From assembly GCA_963669155.1 (NCBI GenBank), contig OZ022576.1, positions 16,716,035-16,780,034 on the forward strand: DNA of 64,000 nucleotides, written 5' to 3'. The first letter of the stretch is position 1, and each line of letters starts with the position of its first letter. The notes below the pieces were generated by a model. The model did not search any database, was not told where the DNA came from, and worked only from the letters and a program-made list of their open reading frames with translations. Made by a program: the position numbers and the translations under genes. Below are positions 1-10,946 of this stretch, piece by piece. This DNA is from Arbacia lixula (taxonomy: Eukaryota; Echinodermata; Echinoidea; Arbacioida; Arbaciidae).

Positions 1-2
1 AC

Positions 3-611
3 CACAACACCTTTGTTAATAAGGCTGGTGTAGTGTTCAAGACACTGAGCCTTGAGGAAGGTGGGATGAGCGTCCTATCTGCAGACAAGCACGGCAAGAT
101 CTACCTGGGATACAACGACAACATCCACGTCTTCCCGGTGGGAGGAGGACGCCCAGAGAGACAGGTCCCCTGCCGAGGGTTCACGCCCAAGCAGATGGCT
201 GTCCTCGAATCCGGGGACATCTTGGTGGTGGATGTCCGCCACCGACCTGGAGGAGACGGTGTCGTGGATCGTTCTGCTGTGCTGGTGATTGACCTAGAGG
301 GCCGGCAGACCTGGTCCAGGGAGAGGGAAGGCTTCTACGCTCAAGCGGCGGTGAGCCGGGATGGATCCGTCCTTGTCTCTTGGCTCCGGGAAGGGCCCGC
401 TGTGGGCAGAGGGCTGTTGACCGTGGAGAAACACCACCCTCAACGGGGTGACTACGAGACGCTTGTAATAGATATGGAGGTGGCCACATCAGTCAATCCA
501 GTGTACTTTCTGCAGGAATTCGCCACTGGGGACTTGGCGTTCTGCACCGCAGACAAGCTGTACATAATTCATCTAAAAGTCGATTCGAACCATAATTTGG
601 GAGGTGCGTAG
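3..611 (+). CDS. 3' end of a propeller-like protein gene (partial)
   Basis: The frame is open from the first bases of the window, with no ATG needed, and ends at TAG 609-611, so this is the last exon (or end) of a gene starting upstream. About 200 residues are visible. They show repeated beta-strand blocks such as KIYLGYNDNIHVFPV, GDILVVD, AVLVIDL, GSVLVSW and GDLAFCTADKLYIIHL, each of the kind a beta-propeller blade gives. Similar C-terminal propellers occur in TRIM/NHL-type proteins, which are expanded in echinoderms, but no RING, B-box or NHL signature is in view. Codon use is GC-rich compared with the flanking DNA, which supports real coding. The family call is an inference; that it is coding is fairly safe. 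Confidence 0.6.
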   Translation, partial: HNTFVNKAGVVFKTLSLEEGGMSVLSADKHGKIYLGYNDNIHVFPVGGGRPERQVPCRGFTPKQMAVLESGDILVVDVRHRPGGDGVVDRSAVLVIDLEGRQTWSREREGFYAQAAVSRDGSVLVSWLREGPAVGRGLLTVEKHHPQRGDYETLVIDMEVATSVNPVYFLQEFATGDLAFCTADKLYIIHLKVDSNHNLGGA

Positions 612-1135
612 ATGAGTTGATTAACGTCATCACTAATGTGTCTGCTCCACTTCCTCCATCCTCCCTCCCCACCACCTCACCAGTCTCCTCTGTGTCCATA
701 TCTTCATAAATCTCACCCTCTCTTCCCCGCTCTCTCCTTCTAGCGCAGTCACTCATTCTTTTCTCTCTCTTAAACATTTGTAAATAGAATCTACTAAAAA
801 CTGCATCCATTATTAGACTCGGTTTCGGTTGCTTGTGTGAAATTACGACTCTAAAAGAGATATTGGAAATATTGTCATATTAGTCATTCATGTTCATAGG
901 CCCTATGGAAATGGACTGCAGTCAGCATTAAGTAGCTAGTTAATTTTGGACTAATAATATTCATGTCGATCTGACATCCATAATACAGACTATAATCTAG
1001 AGTTACGACAAGAAGTAGAAATTGAACAATCATGAGAACGCGTCGCAAGCTCACTGTTTCATTAAACTCCTCTATCTACCGCCCTCACTCGGTGTATGAC
1101 CCGGCACACTAGAGGTGAGCTTGGCTTACATGAGA

Positions 1136-1158
1136 GGGGGGGGGGGGGGGGGGGGGGG
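1136..1158. repeat. G homopolymer, 23 bases
   Basis: An uninterrupted run of 23 G on the plus strand. Such runs are prone to length error in assembly and can form G-quadruplex-like structure. Shorter C or G runs occur at 4129-4140, 27311-27329 and near 53507. Confidence 0.9.
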
Positions 1159-1708
1159 CAATGTTACTAAACTCAACGCTTCCGAACTGCTTACTGTCTT
1201 GTTCAATACAACTGTCGTTGAATCAATATGAGGATTTTTGCATTTCGACTTAAACTTTCTCATTTCACTCTTTGACCATACTCTCCTGTGGAGGACCAAA
1301 TTAGTGAGTGTTGCCGATCCATTGTATCCAGGAAAAGTGTTTAGCCTACATTAGTACATATGCTATCACCTAGGCGAAAGTGCTATAAGAATGAAGATTT
1401 AGGGGGTGGTGGTTAACCCTCCCCCCCCCCCCTGCCCCCTCGGGATCTCTAAGTAACAAGAGTGGGTAAAAAATGGGGCTTTTGGTGTTTAAATCTTTAC
1501 CCCATTGGAATTCAAAACAGACAAGAAAATAGAGGTAAGAAGGGAATTTAGGCGTTGATCTTCCTTGGGATTTCAAAAAGAAATTGGGTATTACTTGTTG
1601 TATTCGTAATTTGTAATTTTGTATAAGTTTTATCATTTTTCAAGATTCATAAGATTTTATAAGATTTTGTGTATTGTTCAATTATGTGTTTTTTTTTAAG
1701 CTTTCTTT

Positions 1709-1794
1709 AAGCCCGCCTCACACTGTGCGATAACAGGCAATCACTCACGATGCGACGCGATATCGCAGGTAATCGCACAGTGTGAGGCGGGCTT
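1709..1794. mobile_element. Short hairpin element with 23-bp perfect inverted arms
   Basis: The arms 1709-1731 and 1772-1794 are exact reverse complements (starting AAGCCCGCCTCACACTG) around a 40-base centre that is itself rich in CGAT-like words. GC content is far above the flanks. The layout fits a miniature inverted-repeat element or a foldback remnant. It sits at the edge of a LINE-derived stretch. Confidence 0.6.
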
Positions 1795-1960
1795 TAAATG
1801 TGTTTATAGTAGCGGTTTGTCTTGTGTTTAGGGGTAAGGTGTTCCAGGATTTTGGTCCGTGAATTGGATTGTCTTGGCGAGGAGTGTTCTGGTACGTGGA
1901 AGGTGCAAATGTGTTGATTGTCTTGTTGGATATGAGTAAAACAAAGTTTGTTTGCTTAGA
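1790..1960 (-). pseudogene. LINE reverse-transcriptase C-terminal remnant
   Basis: On the minus strand a reading frame encodes NPIHGPKSWNTLPLNTRQ followed by a TINTFKARL-like stretch. This is the familiar end of CR1/L2/RTE-type reverse transcriptases (GP..WN.LP ... FK..L). Only this tail remains, with no upstream polymerase motifs, so it is a dead fragment. Exact borders are uncertain. Confidence 0.5.
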
Positions 1961-4003
1961 AAAGGTTAAATAGAATTTGTGAAAGGCTGTTTTTCTCACA
2001 TTGAAACACAAGTTGACCTGGGTTAAGCAAGCATAAATCAGTTACCTTGAGTAATATGTTTTAAAGAAATAATTTGTCTCTGTGGGGAAAAAAAGGGCTT
2101 AAAAAGAATGTTTACAAAGCCTTTTTGTATGAAATAAAGCTCATCGATGCCCGGAATTTCACCATGCGAGAATACCGTATTGTAGGTGGGGGACAATAAG
2201 TGTTAAGTATAACATGAGTACTATGTTGGGTTGAAAGAATTGTTTCATTTTATTGATTGTGAGTCAAGTGCCGAGTGTGCACTGGTGACCAATTAGTGTT
2301 ACTGAGACTCTCAATCTAGCAATGTTTTCCGCAGTGCATTAACGTTTGATTTTCCTGGGTGTTTTGTCTATGTCACGTTGATGAGGGAATGATGCAAAAC
2401 TGTATCGAAAGGATACCCGATTCGGGCAGAGGCTGTATGCTGGTGAATATTTATTATCGATTTGCGATTTTGATTGTTTGGTAATTTGTATCGATTTTGC
2501 GATTAAAGGAAGGGACAATGCAGATAAAAGAGTTTCAAAGAAATCTTGAAAAAATGTAATCATCATAGTGACATTGGACCCCCCCCCCTTAAAAAATGCC
2601 TGAAAGGACAAAAAGAAATGCCCGATAGGACAAAATATAAATCCCCCACACCCAGCTTAGTGACTCCGGGCCCCGAAGACCCGCCCGTAAAATCTCAGGC
2701 ATAGCTGGTTTCTGACCTTGGCATCTTTTAAACCCACCTTAACCCCCCCCCCCCTACCCCTTAGCAAAAAGTGAATCCGCCCTTGGGTTATTGTACATAA
2801 TCATAGAGTATAAAAGATATGTAAACATATTTATATTTATATTATACATGTTATCATGCTTGCCACATTATACGCTAAGATTTATTTCTTCACAATCCAT
2901 GATATCATTCAATTTTTCCATGTTTGAACGACGTCTATGGTCTTTTTGGATGATGAAATCATAAATGGTGAGATGAGTAACAATTGTATAAAATTTATAT
3001 TTGTATAAAAATTATATATATGTATTTACCTTGCATTGATAAATTAATATGATATAATTTATTTTTGGCAATATAGAACATACTTATCCGTGTTATCAGT
3101 AATAGGTCTACATTAAATCTCAGTCAGGTTATCTGTAAACTGATATTAAATTCGTGTTATATTAGGTAACCGTGAGCACTTGTGCTCTCAGCACATTAAT
3201 ATTTTTTTTGAATAATTAGTAAGCAAGTGGTTTGTGTAACTCATCGCAACATCATAGCAATGAGTGTTTCACTTTTATTACTGTTAACGTTCTAACTACA
3301 GACGCCATGCATAACGAATATTGTTTTCACAGTCATTCATAAGATGATAACGCAAAGACATGCAACTCCTTACCTATTTCTTATGTATTTATTACCATAG
3401 GAATAGTGTTGCTAATTTGTATTATTTATCGAGCCCATTCAGATTCAGCCATCGACTGTGTGGGATCTTAAAAGACAATATGAATGTAAACAATTATCTT
3501 CCAATCAATCGATTATTCATTCATTCAATAGTTAAGGAATCAAAAACGCAAACCATTACTCACTCACTCATTTACCGAATAAGTCAATGAGCAACCAACA
3601 AACCAGCTAACTATTCATTCAATCAGATTAAACAGAGGCAGGACCAAGACATAGGTTCATGGCATCCTTACTAAAATAAAATATTTACATTGGGACATTC
3701 CTTGGCTAATTGCTGTCTTCTTTTTTATTTATGATGCCATGAACATAATTTGTTTAACCTGTTTCTGTTTTATCCAGTATTATCAGATTTATCCGCACCA
3801 AAACGAATATTGGTTGTCCGTCTATATTTAGGGTAAATTTAATCGTGAGTTTATTGATGATTTAGCTGGGAAGACTAACATGATAAAACGATGTGTACTG
3901 GAACTTAATGTTAAAAATAAACGAGTGCGCTAATATGTTAACGTTTGATTATTTGTTGTGGTTGCCGTACGTCGGTATATGTATGCGTGCGCGTATGTGA
4001 ATG

Positions 4004-4033
4004 TATGTGTGTGTCTGCGTGTGTGTATGTGTG

Positions 4034-4078
<45 letters not shown>

Positions 4079-4140
4079 ATGTGTGTGTGTGTGTGTGTAT
4101 GTGTGTGTGTGTGTGTGTGTGTTTTGGCGGGGGGGGGGGG
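4004..4140. repeat. (TG)n microsatellite with G run
   Basis: About 120 bases of TG/TGTA/TGCG dinucleotide repeat followed by 12 G. It creates long spurious reading frames of alternating Val-Cys or Thr-His on either strand, which are not genes. Confidence 0.95.
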
Positions 4141-4762
4141 TTATGGAGAGAAGGATGTGTTAAGTTGAACATCTGAGAGAGACTAAAAAGAATTTGTCGT
4201 TTCAGAAAATAACACACATTGTAACAACGCACACTTACTTCGCTTCCTGGTGACAAAGACAATATTATTAAGGTTTCTTTAAAGTTGTGCTATACTACAT
4301 GCGTTTCAGAAGATACCATGCGACACCCCCGCCCCATGCGAGGAGGACATGAATTATACTGCTTATACTAATAATGATGATGGTGGTGAAGCTTATGCTT
4401 ATAATGATGATGCAGATGGTGATGATAAAGATAATGCTTAAGATGATGTTGATGGTGAACAACGAGGGCTCCATCGCTGCTTGGGTGAAACTGATTATCA
4501 ACGGTTCATTAAATTCGGCCGAGATCGTCCCAAGACTAATATGGATTCCACTAACCAGCTGATTCTACTATACACACTGGACACATTTCCATTCATCTAC
4601 CTACCCTCTCCACCTCTGCTTTGCCCTAGCCTAGGTTTTAGACATTATTAATCACGCGATTTACGAACAGTATACGTTGTAACAGCACGCCACTAGCCGG
4701 GTGAGGGCGCGATCCAGTAGAATCATACTTCGCATCTACACACAGAATTTGGCCAAACTCGA

Positions 4763-4849
4763 TTTCAATAGGTAGCAACATGGCGTGTGCTGATTCGTTG
4801 GGCAAGCAGAAAACAAAATAACATGCCCCCCTGTTGCTACCTATTGAAA
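4763..4849. mobile_element. Hairpin element with 18-bp inverted arms
   Basis: The arms 4763-4780 and 4832-4849 are perfect reverse complements (TTTCAATAGGTAGCAACA on the left). Outside them the similarity continues imperfectly (TTTGGCCAA... against ...TTGACCAAA), so the original inverted repeat was about 35 bp per arm. The centre is 51 bases. It has no coding capacity and is MITE-like. Confidence 0.55.
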
Positions 4850-5581
4850 CTGAATTGACCAAAGTCTCTGCATAGATGGCTCTGGAATCGTACAGTACAT
4901 CTGTACAAAGTGTTTATGTAGCTCTATGCGTATAATTATACGGAGCCACATTCCCATTGTGCCCAGGATGTCCATAGAGCTCTATAGAGTGTCTGTACAC
5001 CTCCATGCGCAAAATCTTTACAGAGATCTCATCGAAACCCAGACTATACTATAATCATTTTTCAATAATGGAAATATCAGTGCCCTCTGTAACCAGTTAT
5101 TGTCTCCTGTCAAAATAAATTCACCCGAATCTTGAATACAATGTAGCGTCCCTGAATCACTCGGGCTTGACAACAAATACTTGTTGGTTTTCTCAGAATC
5201 TCAAACGTCAGTGCGCGTTTGTGAATTAGGAGAGTGAATACAATACATCGGTAATAGCTGCTCCCAAGCGGAAAAAAATAAGAGGAAAGCAAACGTCATA
5301 AAAAATGGTTGCTCAATACAAGACTATTTAAAGTACTGTTGGGGTTGTCGAGAGGGAAAACTTGATTTAGAGGCAACAATCCACAGAATAAGTTTTATGA
5401 CTGTGTAGGAATAGAAGATCACGAAACGTACATTTGCTGTGTATGTTTAATTCGTGCATTATCTATGCAAAATGTCTCAGTCGTGAGACATGGAAAAACA
5501 TTCGGGTTGATTGTAGGAACAAACAATAAATGGGCCACCTGCATAAGACATAGGGCTGGTTGGAGAGCGCCCTCTCCCCCG

Positions 5582-5582
<1 letters not shown>

Positions 5583-5617
<35 letters not shown>

Positions 5618-5850
5618 AACAAAAACAACAACAAAAAACACACCAAAAACATATAAACAAACATGCACATACAACATGCGAATACGGTACATTAGTTTCA
5701 GCACGTACGAAGACGAGGACGCACAAACGCACATACACACATACACACACACATACACTCACATTATACGCATACACATGCATACGCATCCACAAACATA
5801 CAAGTGCACACATATACTATCACATATTACATATACACACACTTTCATAC
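5583..5850. repeat. (CAA)n and (CA)n microsatellites
   Basis: A CAA tract (5583-5634) is followed by patchy CA/CATA repeats to about 5850. Poly-Gln, poly-Thr and poly-Val reading frames across it are artefacts of the repeat. Confidence 0.9.
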
Positions 5851-6950
5851 TAATAAACATTATATAGCTCTAAAGAGAAACGTTTTGTTTTCAACCCATT
5901 ATTATCTCGTTTCTCCTGCCTACGGGCTTGTTATATAGACCCCGGCCACCATGAATACATTGGAAGTACCACGTGACTGCTAATGAGGTTTGGCTTTCAC
6001 TTAAGGCTGCACACACACGGACACTATTTGTTAAACGTCTTATCGCAGCGGGTCTCCTGTCGCTGTCTATTCTTCCTCTTCATTAAACACTATTTATTCA
6101 TTAGCTTCCGTTAGTAGGCCTACGTACATATACATGTAGCAGGCCTAGAAAAACACGTACACAGTCCCTTCGTGTATTATAGCTCTTAGCTATTAATGTG
6201 AGCTGGTCAAATTAGCACAATTGCAGCGAGGATGGAAACACATTCTGGAGTGATCGCATTGTCTTCAAGTGTTTCACTCTAATTGTTCGAGGGTTTGGGA
6301 AGATTGGTCTTTGTCCTTGATGATTGAAGGGATTGAATACGGCATAATATAGTGCGATGGTGTCACTTTGAGATGGTTATTTGCAGATTGAATGGCTGGT
6401 CGCTTCGCTGTTAGCTAGGCAACGAGGCTCTTGTCTGCATTCACTGAGAGAAATCAGTGCTGAGTACTCGGTTACATCACAAGCACCTCAGGACTGCGTG
6501 CCTGTAATGCATCTTGGAAGATATGGAATTAAAAACTCAACACGACATTACCAGGGTGATGGAGCTGTCACGGCGGAAATGATTTTGATACAGACTCTTA
6601 GCAGATAGGCCTACAACAGCCTTGTTCATGCATCAAACACTGTAGGATATTATTTCCTGAGGAACGTTTCGGGTTTAATAAATGGATGAAATGTGGAGTG
6701 ATTATTGATGGAGTACTCGGCGGTGTAAACCCCGGGTTGTGAACGCATTGATATCAATTGGCTTATATCATGTTTTAAACGAAGACATTTAAGTATCGTT
6801 TGCAACAAATCGCTGTGGCGCAATATCTTTATATCACGTAAACCAGCTAAATGACAATTATTGTCTACATATAAAAAGTTCCGGCCATTTTTCGTCTTTA
6901 TCCAACAAATTCCGATTCGTCATAGGAAACCTCTTTTCAGCGGTAGAACC

Positions 6951-7394
6951 ATGACCGAGCAAGCTTCACTCCCGCCAGGGGCCGACGGCGACGATGCCTT
7001 CCTTACTGAGCCGGCATCGACATCGCGTCCATCCACGGCTTTCGAGCCGTCGTATCGGATGGAGCCGGCCCGAAAGTTCCGACCACTCAACATCGAGCGC
7101 TCCGCCGAAAGCCTGCTCGAGCACCGCCTCTCAGAGCAGCGATACGACCCGCAACAATGCCGCAGACTTTCTCGCGACATCGCCGCCGACATCATGGAGG
7201 AACTGAAGTCCATGACGTATCCGAGGTATAAGTTCGTCGTCGTCGTCAACATCGGGAGTAAGAAGGAGAAACCCGGCGTGCAGCTCGGTAGTCGCTGTTT
7301 GTGGAACGATAGCACGGATTCGATGACCACGGTGCATTACAACAATGGGTCCCTGTTCGCTGTCGCCATGGTTTACGGGCTGTATCAAGAGTGA
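6951..7394 (+). CDS. Tctex1-domain dynein light chain (DYNLT4/5-like)
   Basis: A 147-residue protein from ATG 6951 to TGA 7392-7394. The first 40 residues are low-complexity and acidic/Ser-rich. The rest, from about residue 42, is a Tctex1 domain: a FRP start, two helices with CRRLSRDIAADIMEEL, then PRYKFVVVVNIG, GVQLGSRCLWN and NGSLFAVAMVYGLYQE. The PRYK, GSRC.W and SLFA..VY.LY blocks are the family's hallmark. Tctex-type light chains bind dynein intermediate chains in cytoplasmic or axonemal/ciliary dyneins as homodimers. The whole coding region is one exon, as in vertebrate DYNLT4. A good acceptor-like CTCTTTTCAG ends at 6940, ten bases before the ATG, so a 5' UTR exon may splice in here. 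The subfamily (2B, 4 or 5) cannot be settled by eye. Confidence 0.85.
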   Translation: MTEQASLPPGADGDDAFLTEPASTSRPSTAFEPSYRMEPARKFRPLNIERSAESLLEHRLSEQRYDPQQCRRLSRDIAADIMEELKSMTYPRYKFVVVVNIGSKKEKPGVQLGSRCLWNDSTDSMTTVHYNNGSLFAVAMVYGLYQE

Positions 7395-8685
7395 TCCATG
7401 CGATCAATGCATGGAGGGGAAGCATATCGTCATCGCAATACGGTGATAGTTCAATTACCCCGGTGTTTGCAGTCAAAAGCGATTTCTATGCGTGGTGATA
7501 TAATTTTGTGCAAACATCATGCACATCATGCATGACGTGCGCTAGCTGTTGTTTTTTACATAGTTGAATAGCATGACGCTTTGTAATTGAAAGTATTGTT
7601 GCTTACACAATGGATGAATATAATGTGCAATGATTGATGTAGAAATGAATTAACGTGATTTGCAATCCATCGCACTGCTCCTCTCCGTTTACCGTTTTTG
7701 ATAATGACATAAATTGTGTATGCTTATGATAAAGGAACCTTGTGGGACGTTGTGCCACTACCCTAGGAAACAAATAAAAGGGACCCCTTTGAAATTTTGT
7801 CCGCATAACAAAAGACCCTGTTTATTGCGTTTATATGAAACTTCAGTTATTTTTACTGATGGTATTCCATTCGTCAACTGATAAAAATGTTTTAAAAACG
7901 GATTTAAATGAAGTGTAGATTGTACGTGAAGGAAAAGAGAAATATGATTAGATTTATAAAGTATTCATATCAAATATGATTTGAGTTTGTTCGAATTGAT
8001 ACGTTTTGGGAGACTAAAATAATGAAAATATACCATAACTGTTATTGATCGTTATCACTATAATCTATTCATCGATTCATATTTCATTTAAAAGTAGGTT
8101 AGTCCAGTTCCCGTAGCCCTGTATAACTCAATTGCCTGTATGTAACACTTAAATCGCAACTACGTTAGCAAAGTTATATTTCATTGGAATATATAAATAC
8201 ATTAGAATATCAATCACGCCCCCATGCTCAAATCGCAACCATGAATTGATTTGTGTCAAGATGAAGATTGATATGCTTATTACTTGAAATACAAAATTAC
8301 ATACTTGAACGGGTACCTGCTTCAATCAAGTGGCAAAACATGGCGTATTCACCTCATTGATCTGCTAGCTTCAACGTTGTAAAGATTATTGGTCACTATT
8401 TTTTTCAAGACAGGGGGAGGGGAGGAGCGGGGGCGACGAGTATTGATTATTCTTGCACCCCTCCCCAATCTTCATGTTTGAACATCTGCATAGTAACGTA
8501 GCGGAGAGAGGTGTGTAGGGGGCGGGTATAGCGACTATGATTGTTCCTGTTCCTTGTGGACAATATTATTTGTTTGTGGGGGTAGGCCACAACGTTCGAT
8601 CATGAATCCTACACAAAACATGAATTAAATTATTACAAATATTGTTGGCAATGTTGGCAAAAGCGAAACAAAATTCCGCTCATGA
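7395..8685. other. 3' flank of the Tctex1 gene, no gene seen
   Basis: AT-rich sequence holding the probable 3' UTR of the Tctex1 gene (to about 7800) and then featureless DNA with a small purine-rich patch near 8410-8440. No further coding exon or RNA gene could be supported. Confidence 0.5.
7773..7778 (+). promoter_or_regulatory. Candidate polyadenylation signal AATAAA
   Basis: AATAAA lies 379 bases after the Tctex1 stop codon and is the best placed signal for that transcript. Position only; no transcript evidence. Confidence 0.4.
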
Positions 8686-8767
8686 CGTCGAGGATGGGAT
8701 TCGAACCCACGCGTGCAGAGCCCAATGGATTAGCAGTCCATCGCCTTAACCACTCGGCCACCTCGTC
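8686..8767 (-). tRNA. tRNA-Ser (GCT), copy 1, probably decaying
   Basis: An 82-base serine tRNA on the minus strand with anticodon GCT, the A-box region (TGGCCGAGTGG), the B box (GGTTCGAATCC) and a long variable arm. Compared with the four other copies it has two changes that each break a pair. One is in the 3' acceptor strand (CCTCGAC against CCTCGTC, giving an A-A opposition at pair 2:71). The other is in the variable-arm stem (GGGC against GTGC). Its 3' flank resembles that of copy 2, so both came from one duplication. The pol III boxes are intact, so it may still be transcribed. Confidence 0.8.
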
Positions 8768-8859
8768 CGGTGACGGTACAAGAAAATAATTATGTTCATC
8801 AGTCAAAGTTTCATAGCACTGTAATTTGCTTTGTCCCTTACATTAGAGTTTAATCATAC

Positions 8860-9094
8860 TATATGAAGTATCGAAGTGGTGCCGTCATATGAGCATGTTG
8901 TCAAGACAATTGGCTCTAAACAACATCGCTCCAGTGAGTGGTTTACCGGTCCGATATTGTATAGCGGGCTATTGTCGGCATTCCCAATATTAGAGTCTCC
9001 ACTATAATCACCGCTGCTTGCTCTCCCCGTATAGTTTAGAACCAGTTGTCTTGACGATACTGCTCGAATGACGCCACACATCGATACTCTATAG
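8860..9094. mobile_element. Imperfect foldback element
   Basis: Roughly 60-base imperfect inverted arms: GAAGTATCG, GTCAAGACAA and CTCTAAAC on the left reappear as reverse complements GTTTAGAACC, TTGTCTTGAC and CGATACTC on the right, around a centre of about 100 bases. It has no coding capacity. It lies between tRNA copy 1 and another TIR element. Confidence 0.45.
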
Positions 9095-9175
9095 AGCACT
9101 GCAGTGTGACGTGATGGGACACTCATTGTGGGTACCAGGCACAAGACCGATAGACAATATCGGACTAGTGAAATT

Positions 9176-9400
9176 CTCAATAGACCGGTTTACTAATGTA
9201 GTCAAATTCATGGATGTTTCTTCCCTCTGGGCCTAGTAACGAGTTATTCATTAACCTGTACCTAACAATGGTATTTCAGTACTTACATTAGTTGTTGCTA
9301 TGTCAGGCAAACAATGGGCAAGCTTTCCGGTTGTCAGGGACAACCTTTGTTAAACTGGTATGCATAAAATTTGAATATGTTAGTAAACCGGTCTATTGAG
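9176..9400. mobile_element. MITE with 33-bp terminal inverted repeats
   Basis: The termini 9176-9208 and 9368-9400 are reverse complements at about 30 of 33 positions. The outer 21 bases, beginning CTCAATAGACCGGTTTAC, are identical. The 159-base interior includes ATTAGTTGTTGCTA and a GGGCAAGCTTT block. Related interior sequence is found at about 21150-21310, so this is a repeated family. Non-coding, so it depends on a transposase encoded elsewhere. Confidence 0.7.
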
Positions 9401-10864
9401 TGATGTTGTTTAGAACTATAAACTTACTTAACAATGAATATCACGCACATCGGTACCCAATTAACTTATTTTATCATTTTCATTATAGAGCTACAATATG
9501 CATGGTTGTTTTGGTTATATCACAACTTACTTACCCCCTAAGTACGCGAAGTTACCCATAATTTCAATTGGGGTGATATACCAGTGGTTGCTAGGTGGAC
9601 AACACCGCGGACATCCTGCGAACATAACATAAGATAACATTGCAAACATAACGATTTGTTTGTATACATTTATCCAGTGAATAAATACAGTAAGGGGAAG
9701 GTTCACAGAATGATGAGGAGGGATGGGGGTGTCATCATAAGTTCAAAATGTAGCTAGGGGCGGAATTCAAGTTCCCCTGTAGGCTAACTGGCCCTTCCCT
9801 CTTCACTCGGTCGGATGCAGCATTTGCTCGCTAAGGGTCCCGGTTTGATACCATGGAAATATTGGCAAAGCGGTGCCACATCATAACGTTATACAAACAT
9901 GATCTAACGAAATCTATAGAGCTACAATGGAAATGGAACAGAGATGATAAGACATTATTGATTGATTGATTCATTGATTAATTGCCGATTTGTGTTGACA
10001 GGGAAACCTCATTGCTTCCCTTCCATGGGACCTTACCTTTCACGTCTATCGGAGTTGTTGTGTACTCTTCGTAAACTGCAAATTTTTAAATCAATAATAC
10101 TATGTGTATACAGTGATCACCTTTGTGTACATTGAATCAAACAATAAACGTATAAGGTATATTTTCCGATTTTAAAACAAATATAAGTTAATCTTCATTT
10201 ACCTTATGCAATGTGCACACTCACAAAAGTGGAATGCAATCGCAAGGGATGAAAAAGGAGTGTGTGTGTGTGTGTATGTGTGTGTATGTGTGTGTGTGTG
10301 TGTGGAAAAAAGAGAGAAAGTACAGGGGTGGTGTTGGGGTAGGAGAAGGGAGAAGGCGGAGACAAAGTTATCGAGGGAGGGAGAAAGAGGAGTAACGAGA
10401 TGGATTGATGAAGGAGTGAAAAATTGAATTTTCAGGGAAAAATAATCATTCATGTGGGGCCTACAGTCATAACCATTGCATACAAACGTACATCTATGCA
10501 CACGTACGCAAAACACATACATAAACACGCACACACACCAAACCAACATATGTAGAGAAATGGGATATACACGTACACTTGAAGACACGCCTTCTATATC
10601 ATTGACGTAAGTATCGGTGCTTTAGATGTTGTGTATAATGCTGGCCTGATATGCAAAGTCGTGTAAAAATTACGGTATAACGAAGAGAATGCTGTTTAAT
10701 AACGTCTCTCAGAATATATGAACTAAAATATGGTTTGTCGAGGGTTCATATTGCCATGTAGATGTGATATTAATTCTTGGTACTTCTTTTTATATCAAAC
10801 CCTTGAACTGATAAAAGGTAGTTTGTAAAATATCACTAAAAGGCTAAACAAACTCCGCTCAAGA
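9401..10864. other. Intergenic, TG microsatellite only
   Basis: No gene seen. It contains an interrupted TG repeat at 10260-10303, followed by GA-rich sequence to about 10400 and a patchy CA stretch near 10500-10540. Confidence 0.6.
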
Positions 10865-10946
10865 CGACGAGGATGGGATTCGAACCCACGCGTGCAGAGC
10901 ACAATGGATTAGCAGTCCATCGCCTTAACCACTCGGCCACCTCGTC
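10865..10946 (-). tRNA. tRNA-Ser (GCT), copy 2
   Basis: An 82-base minus-strand serine tRNA, identical in the mature region to copies 3-5. The 7-bp acceptor stem GACGAGG/CCTCGTC is perfect, the anticodon loop CTGCTAA gives GCT (reads AGC/AGU), the variable-arm stem is GTGC/GCAC, and the B box GGTTCGAATCC is intact. There is no intron. On the transcribed strand T-rich sequence follows about 20 bases after the 3' end and can end pol III transcription. Confidence 0.97.

Larger units (their letters stand above)
612..6950. other. Intergenic stretch, repeats only
   Basis: No exon with good splice sites and protein-like content was found here. The stretch holds a G homopolymer, a hairpin element, a LINE fragment, TG/CA and CAA microsatellites and a second hairpin element, all listed separately. 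The remainder is AT-rich sequence with only short chance reading frames. Promoter and 5' UTR sequence of the Tctex1 gene may lie in the last few hundred bases. Confidence 0.6.

Noticed and set aside
6381..6608. 75-codon plus-strand frame upstream of the Tctex1 gene
   Set aside because: No similarity to any family could be seen, codon use is neutral, and no promoter or polyadenylation context was found; length is within chance.
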